DNA from: Syntrophorhabdaceae bacterium
GTDB lineage: Bacteria > Desulfobacterota > Syntrophorhabdia > Syntrophorhabdales > Syntrophorhabdaceae
Length of the DNA stretch: 14,888 bases
Direction of reading: 5' to 3'
Assembly: GCA_026415015.1 (NCBI GenBank)
Contig: JAOAHW010000095.1
Coordinates: forward strand, 1-14,888
The notes under the pieces: generated by a model
What the model was told of the DNA's origin: nothing
Databases searched by the model: none
Seen by the model: the letters and a program-made list of their open reading frames with translations, nothing else
Position numbers and translations under genes: made by a program
Shown: in pieces, positions 12,394-14,888 of the stretch
Position numbering within the stretch: position 1 is the first letter of the stretch
How the letters are laid out: each line of letters starts with the position of its first letter

Positions 12394-14888
12394 ATGGCAA
12401 AAGAGTTATTTCGTGCACATTTACTGGTCTGTGCAGGTGCTGCATGCGTCTCTTCAGGGTGCCGCGAGATACGCGATGCCTTTGTTATAAAGATTCGTGA
12501 ATATGGGCTTCAGGATGAAGTCAAAGTAATTGAGACAGGCTGTGTTGGTTCATGTGACCTTGGTCCCCTTGCCCTTGTATATCCTGAAGGCGTCTTTTAC
12601 CAGAAGCTAAAACCTGAAGACGCTGATACCATTGTATCCGAGCACCTCCTCAAGGGTAGGATTGTTGAGTCACTACTTTATAAAGAGCCTTTAACAGCAA
12701 AGGCTGTCCCATCTCTAAAGAGCATAGATTTCTTTAAATATCAGGAAAAGATAGTTTTAAGAAACTGTGGAATCATAAACCCGTTAAATATAGAAGAATA
12801 CATAGCAAGGGATGGCTATATGGCACTTGCAAAGGTCCTTACCTCCATGACCCAGGATGAGGTAATAGATGAGGTAATGAAGTCAGGACTAAGAGGAAGG
12901 GGCGGAGGAGGTTTTCCCACTGGATTAAAATGGAAGTTTGCCCGTCAGTCAGAGAGTGATGTTAAATATGTGGTCTGTAATGCCGATGAAGGTGACCCTG
13001 GTGCATTCATGGATAGAAGTGTCTTAGAGGGTGACCCCCATAGTGTTATAGAGGCAATGGCAATAGCAGGCTATGCCATAGGTGCAAAACAGGGCTATAT
13101 CTATGTGAGGGCAGAGTACCCCCTTGCTATAGAGAGACTTACATGGGCAATAAATCAAGCAAGGGAATATAAATTCCTCGGTAAGGACATATTTGAGACA
13201 GGCTTTGACTTTGACCTTGATATCAGGATAGGCGCCGGCGCCTTTGTCTGCGGTGAAGAGACCGCCCTTATGATCTCCATAGAGGGGAAAAGAGGTGAGC
13301 CAAGACCAAGGCCTCCATACCCTGTGGTAAAAGGCCTCTTTGATTCACCAACACTTTTAAACAATGTAGAGACATATGCAAATATACCTGCCATAATATT
13401 GAAAGGCGCTGACTGGTATGCCCAGTTTGGCACTGAAAAGAGTAAGGGCACAAAGGTATTTGCCCTTGCTGGTGCAGTAAATAACACAGGTCTCGTAGAG
13501 GTCCCAATGGGGACAAAGCTTGGAGACCTTATATTTAATATAGGTGGTGGTATAAAGAACAAGAAAAAGTTCAAGGCTGCCCAGCTCGGTGGGCCATCTG
13601 GTGGATGTATCCCTATACAGCACCTGAACACACCCATAGACTATGAGTCTGTTATCCAGTTAGGTGCTATTGTTGGTTCAGGTGGTCTTATTGTTGCTGA
13701 TGAGGACACCTGCATGGTAGACTTTGCAAGGTTCTTCCTTGATTTTACCCAGGACGAGTCATGTGGCAAATGCCCGCCATGCAGAATAGGCACTAAAAGG
13801 ATGCTGGAGATACTCACCCGTATCACCCATGGTGAGGGTAAGGAAGATGATATAGATAGACTCGTGGAGCTTGCAACGCGTATTAAACAATCAGCCCTCT
13901 GTGGACTTGGACAGACAGCCCCCAACCCTGTTTTATCAACGCTGAGATTCTTCAGGGATGAATACGAGGAACATATAAGGGATAAAAAGTGCCGTGCTGG
14001 TGTTTGCAGCTCCCTCTTTGACGCACCATGTCAGAATGCATGCCCGACAGACCAGAATGCCTGGGGATATGTAACCCTCTTAAGTGAAGGGAGGTTTAAA
14101 GAGGCAATAGCTGTTATAAAGGCAGACAACCCATTCCCAGGTGTTTGTGGAAGGGTATGCTTCCATCCCTGTGAGAGCAAATGCAGGAGATCTCAAATCG
14201 ATGAACCAGTGGCTATATGCGCATTAAAGAGGTTTGTGGCAGACTATGACAGGAACTCTTATGAACCCTTCAAACCTTATGTTGCTACCCCAAACAACAA
14301 AAAGGTGGCAATAATAGGAGCAGGTCCTGCAGGCCTCTCTGCAGCATATTATCTTGTATGCAAAGGTTACAAAGTCACAGTATTTGAGGCCCTCCCTGTT
14401 GCAGGCGGAATGCTTGCAGTGGGTATTCCTGACTACAGATTGCCCAGGGATATCCTCGATTACGAAGTAAAGTCAATAGAAAACTTAGGTGTTGAGATAA
14501 AATACAACACTGCACTCGGTAAGGACATAACCATAGAAGATCTTACAAAAGATGGTTACTCTGCCATACTTCTCGCAACAGGGGCACATAGAGGTCAGAT
14601 GCTTGGTATCCCTGGGGAGGGTGCGCAGGGAGTCTTAGATGGTGTCACATTCCTCCGTAATCTGAATCTTGGTAAGGCTGTCAAGGTAGAGGGTAATGTG
14701 GCAGTGATAGGTGGTGGTAATGTGGCAGTGGATGCAGCAAGGTCCGCATTAAGGATTGGGGCTAAAGAAGTCTTTGTCCTCTATCGCAGGGAAAAAGAGG
14801 ATATGCCTCCCTATGAAGAGGAGATAAAAGAGGCAGAGAAAGAGGGTGTAAAGATATATACCCTTGTGGCACCAAAAAGCATTATAGA
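12394..14888 (+). CDS. NuoF-GltD fusion flavoprotein (3' end beyond window)
   Basis: An open frame of 831 codons reaching the right edge. It begins with a [2Fe-2S] thioredoxin-like domain with ligands intact (Cys13, 18, 50, 54; CAGAACVSSGC and TGCVGSC). The FMN/NAD(H) core of NuoF follows (RGRGGGGFPTG about 167-177, NADEGDPGAF, GAGAFVCGEETAL), then the [4Fe-4S] site Cys457, 460, 463 and 503. A GltD-type cysteine-rich domain comes next (Cys533, 538, 546, 550 and 585, 589, 593, 597). Last is an FAD/NAD(P) oxidoreductase with IIGAGPAGLSAAYY (about 641-654), GGMLAVGIPDYRLP, ATGAHRG and IGGGNVAVDAA (773-783). The YRREKEDMPP motif resembles the NADP(H)-binding end of GltD and NfnB. The product could join NAD(H), NADP(H) and ferredoxin or H2 chemistry, recalling Sporomusa-type Nfn (Stn) or Hyt complexes. 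Function is inferred. Confidence 0.93.
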   Translation, partial: MAKELFRAHLLVCAGAACVSSGCREIRDAFVIKIREYGLQDEVKVIETGCVGSCDLGPLALVYPEGVFYQKLKPEDADTIVSEHLLKGRIVESLLYKEPLTAKAVPSLKSIDFFKYQEKIVLRNCGIINPLNIEEYIARDGYMALAKVLTSMTQDEVIDEVMKSGLRGRGGGGFPTGLKWKFARQSESDVKYVVCNADEGDPGAFMDRSVLEGDPHSVIEAMAIAGYAIGAKQGYIYVRAEYPLAIERLTWAINQAREYKFLGKDIFETGFDFDLDIRIGAGAFVCGEETALMISIEGKRGEPRPRPPYPVVKGLFDSPTLLNNVETYANIPAIILKGADWYAQFGTEKSKGTKVFALAGAVNNTGLVEVPMGTKLGDLIFNIGGGIKNKKKFKAAQLGGPSGGCIPIQHLNTPIDYESVIQLGAIVGSGGLIVADEDTCMVDFARFFLDFTQDESCGKCPPCRIGTKRMLEILTRITHGEGKEDDIDRLVELATRIKQSALCGLGQTAPNPVLSTLRFFRDEYEEHIRDKKCRAGVCSSLFDAPCQNACPTDQNAWGYVTLLSEGRFKEAIAVIKADNPFPGVCGRVCFHPCESKCRRSQIDEPVAICALKRFVADYDRNSYEPFKPYVATPNNKKVAIIGAGPAGLSAAYYLVCKGYKVTVFEALPVAGGMLAVGIPDYRLPRDILDYEVKSIENLGVEIKYNTALGKDITIEDLTKDGYSAILLATGAHRGQMLGIPGEGAQGVLDGVTFLRNLNLGKAVKVEGNVAVIGGGNVAVDAARSALRIGAKEVFVLYRREKEDMPPYEEEIKEAEKEGVKIYTLVAPKSII

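Noticed and set aside
1..14888. CRISPR array, insertion sequence or phage genes
   Set aside because: No regularly spaced repeats, transposase motifs, terminal inverted repeats or phage-like genes were seen; the Tn5 mosaic end at base 1 is a library adapter.

Overview
The window looks like a contig end from a strictly anaerobic, hydrogen- and formate-metabolising bacterium. The evidence is a selenocysteine formate dehydrogenase, an [FeFe]-hydrogenase with NuoE/NuoF-type electron-input genes, and no respiratory genes. By eye the DNA is AT-rich (around 40% GC), with many AGG/AGA and ATA codons and several leaderless-looking AT-rich spacers. A Desulfobacterota- or Nitrospirota-like anaerobe is plausible, but I cannot fix the taxon from sequence alone. 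The first 19 bases are the Tn5/Nextera mosaic end, so the left edge is a sequencing artefact and the biology begins at base 20.

Left part (20-3250). A 5' fragment of an MFS transporter (minus strand) diverges from a MarR regulator and a PCC/DUF296 gene (plus strand). The divergent spacer holds a perfect 34-bp palindrome that supplies the -35 box of the transporter promoter, so it is the likely MarR operator. After a 381-bp spacer with a nested inverted repeat comes a CPA-type cation/proton antiporter. Its transcript ends at a strong hairpin shared with the convergent fdhA.

Middle (3263-6739). fdhA (minus strand) encodes a NuoG-like catalytic formate dehydrogenase of 899 aa. It is read through an in-frame UGA (selenocysteine 353) followed by a bacterial SECIS hairpin, and has a TTGACA/TATATT promoter. 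A two-CBS-domain protein diverges from it and ends at a hairpin terminator.

Right part (7035-14888). A sigma-54 type promoter (GG-N10-GC) precedes a tightly packed operon. Its order is a HATPase-only protein, an HndB-like protein with no cysteines, NuoE-like 1, NuoF-like 1 (with a cysteine-free N-terminal domain and no C-terminal ferredoxin domain), the [FeFe]-hydrogenase HydA, NuoE-like 2, and a NuoF-GltD fusion that runs off the right edge.

Working model (inference): HydA is the H2-active subunit and can be fed by two NuoE/NuoF modules. One is stripped of accessory iron-sulfur sites. The other is fully equipped and carries an extra GltD/NfnB-like flavin domain with a likely NADP(H) site. 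FdhA has the same N-terminal iron-sulfur architecture as HydA and may dock to the same modules. The locus would then link formate, H2, NAD(H), NADP(H) and ferredoxin, in the manner of bifurcating Hyd/Stn/Hyt-Fdh complexes.
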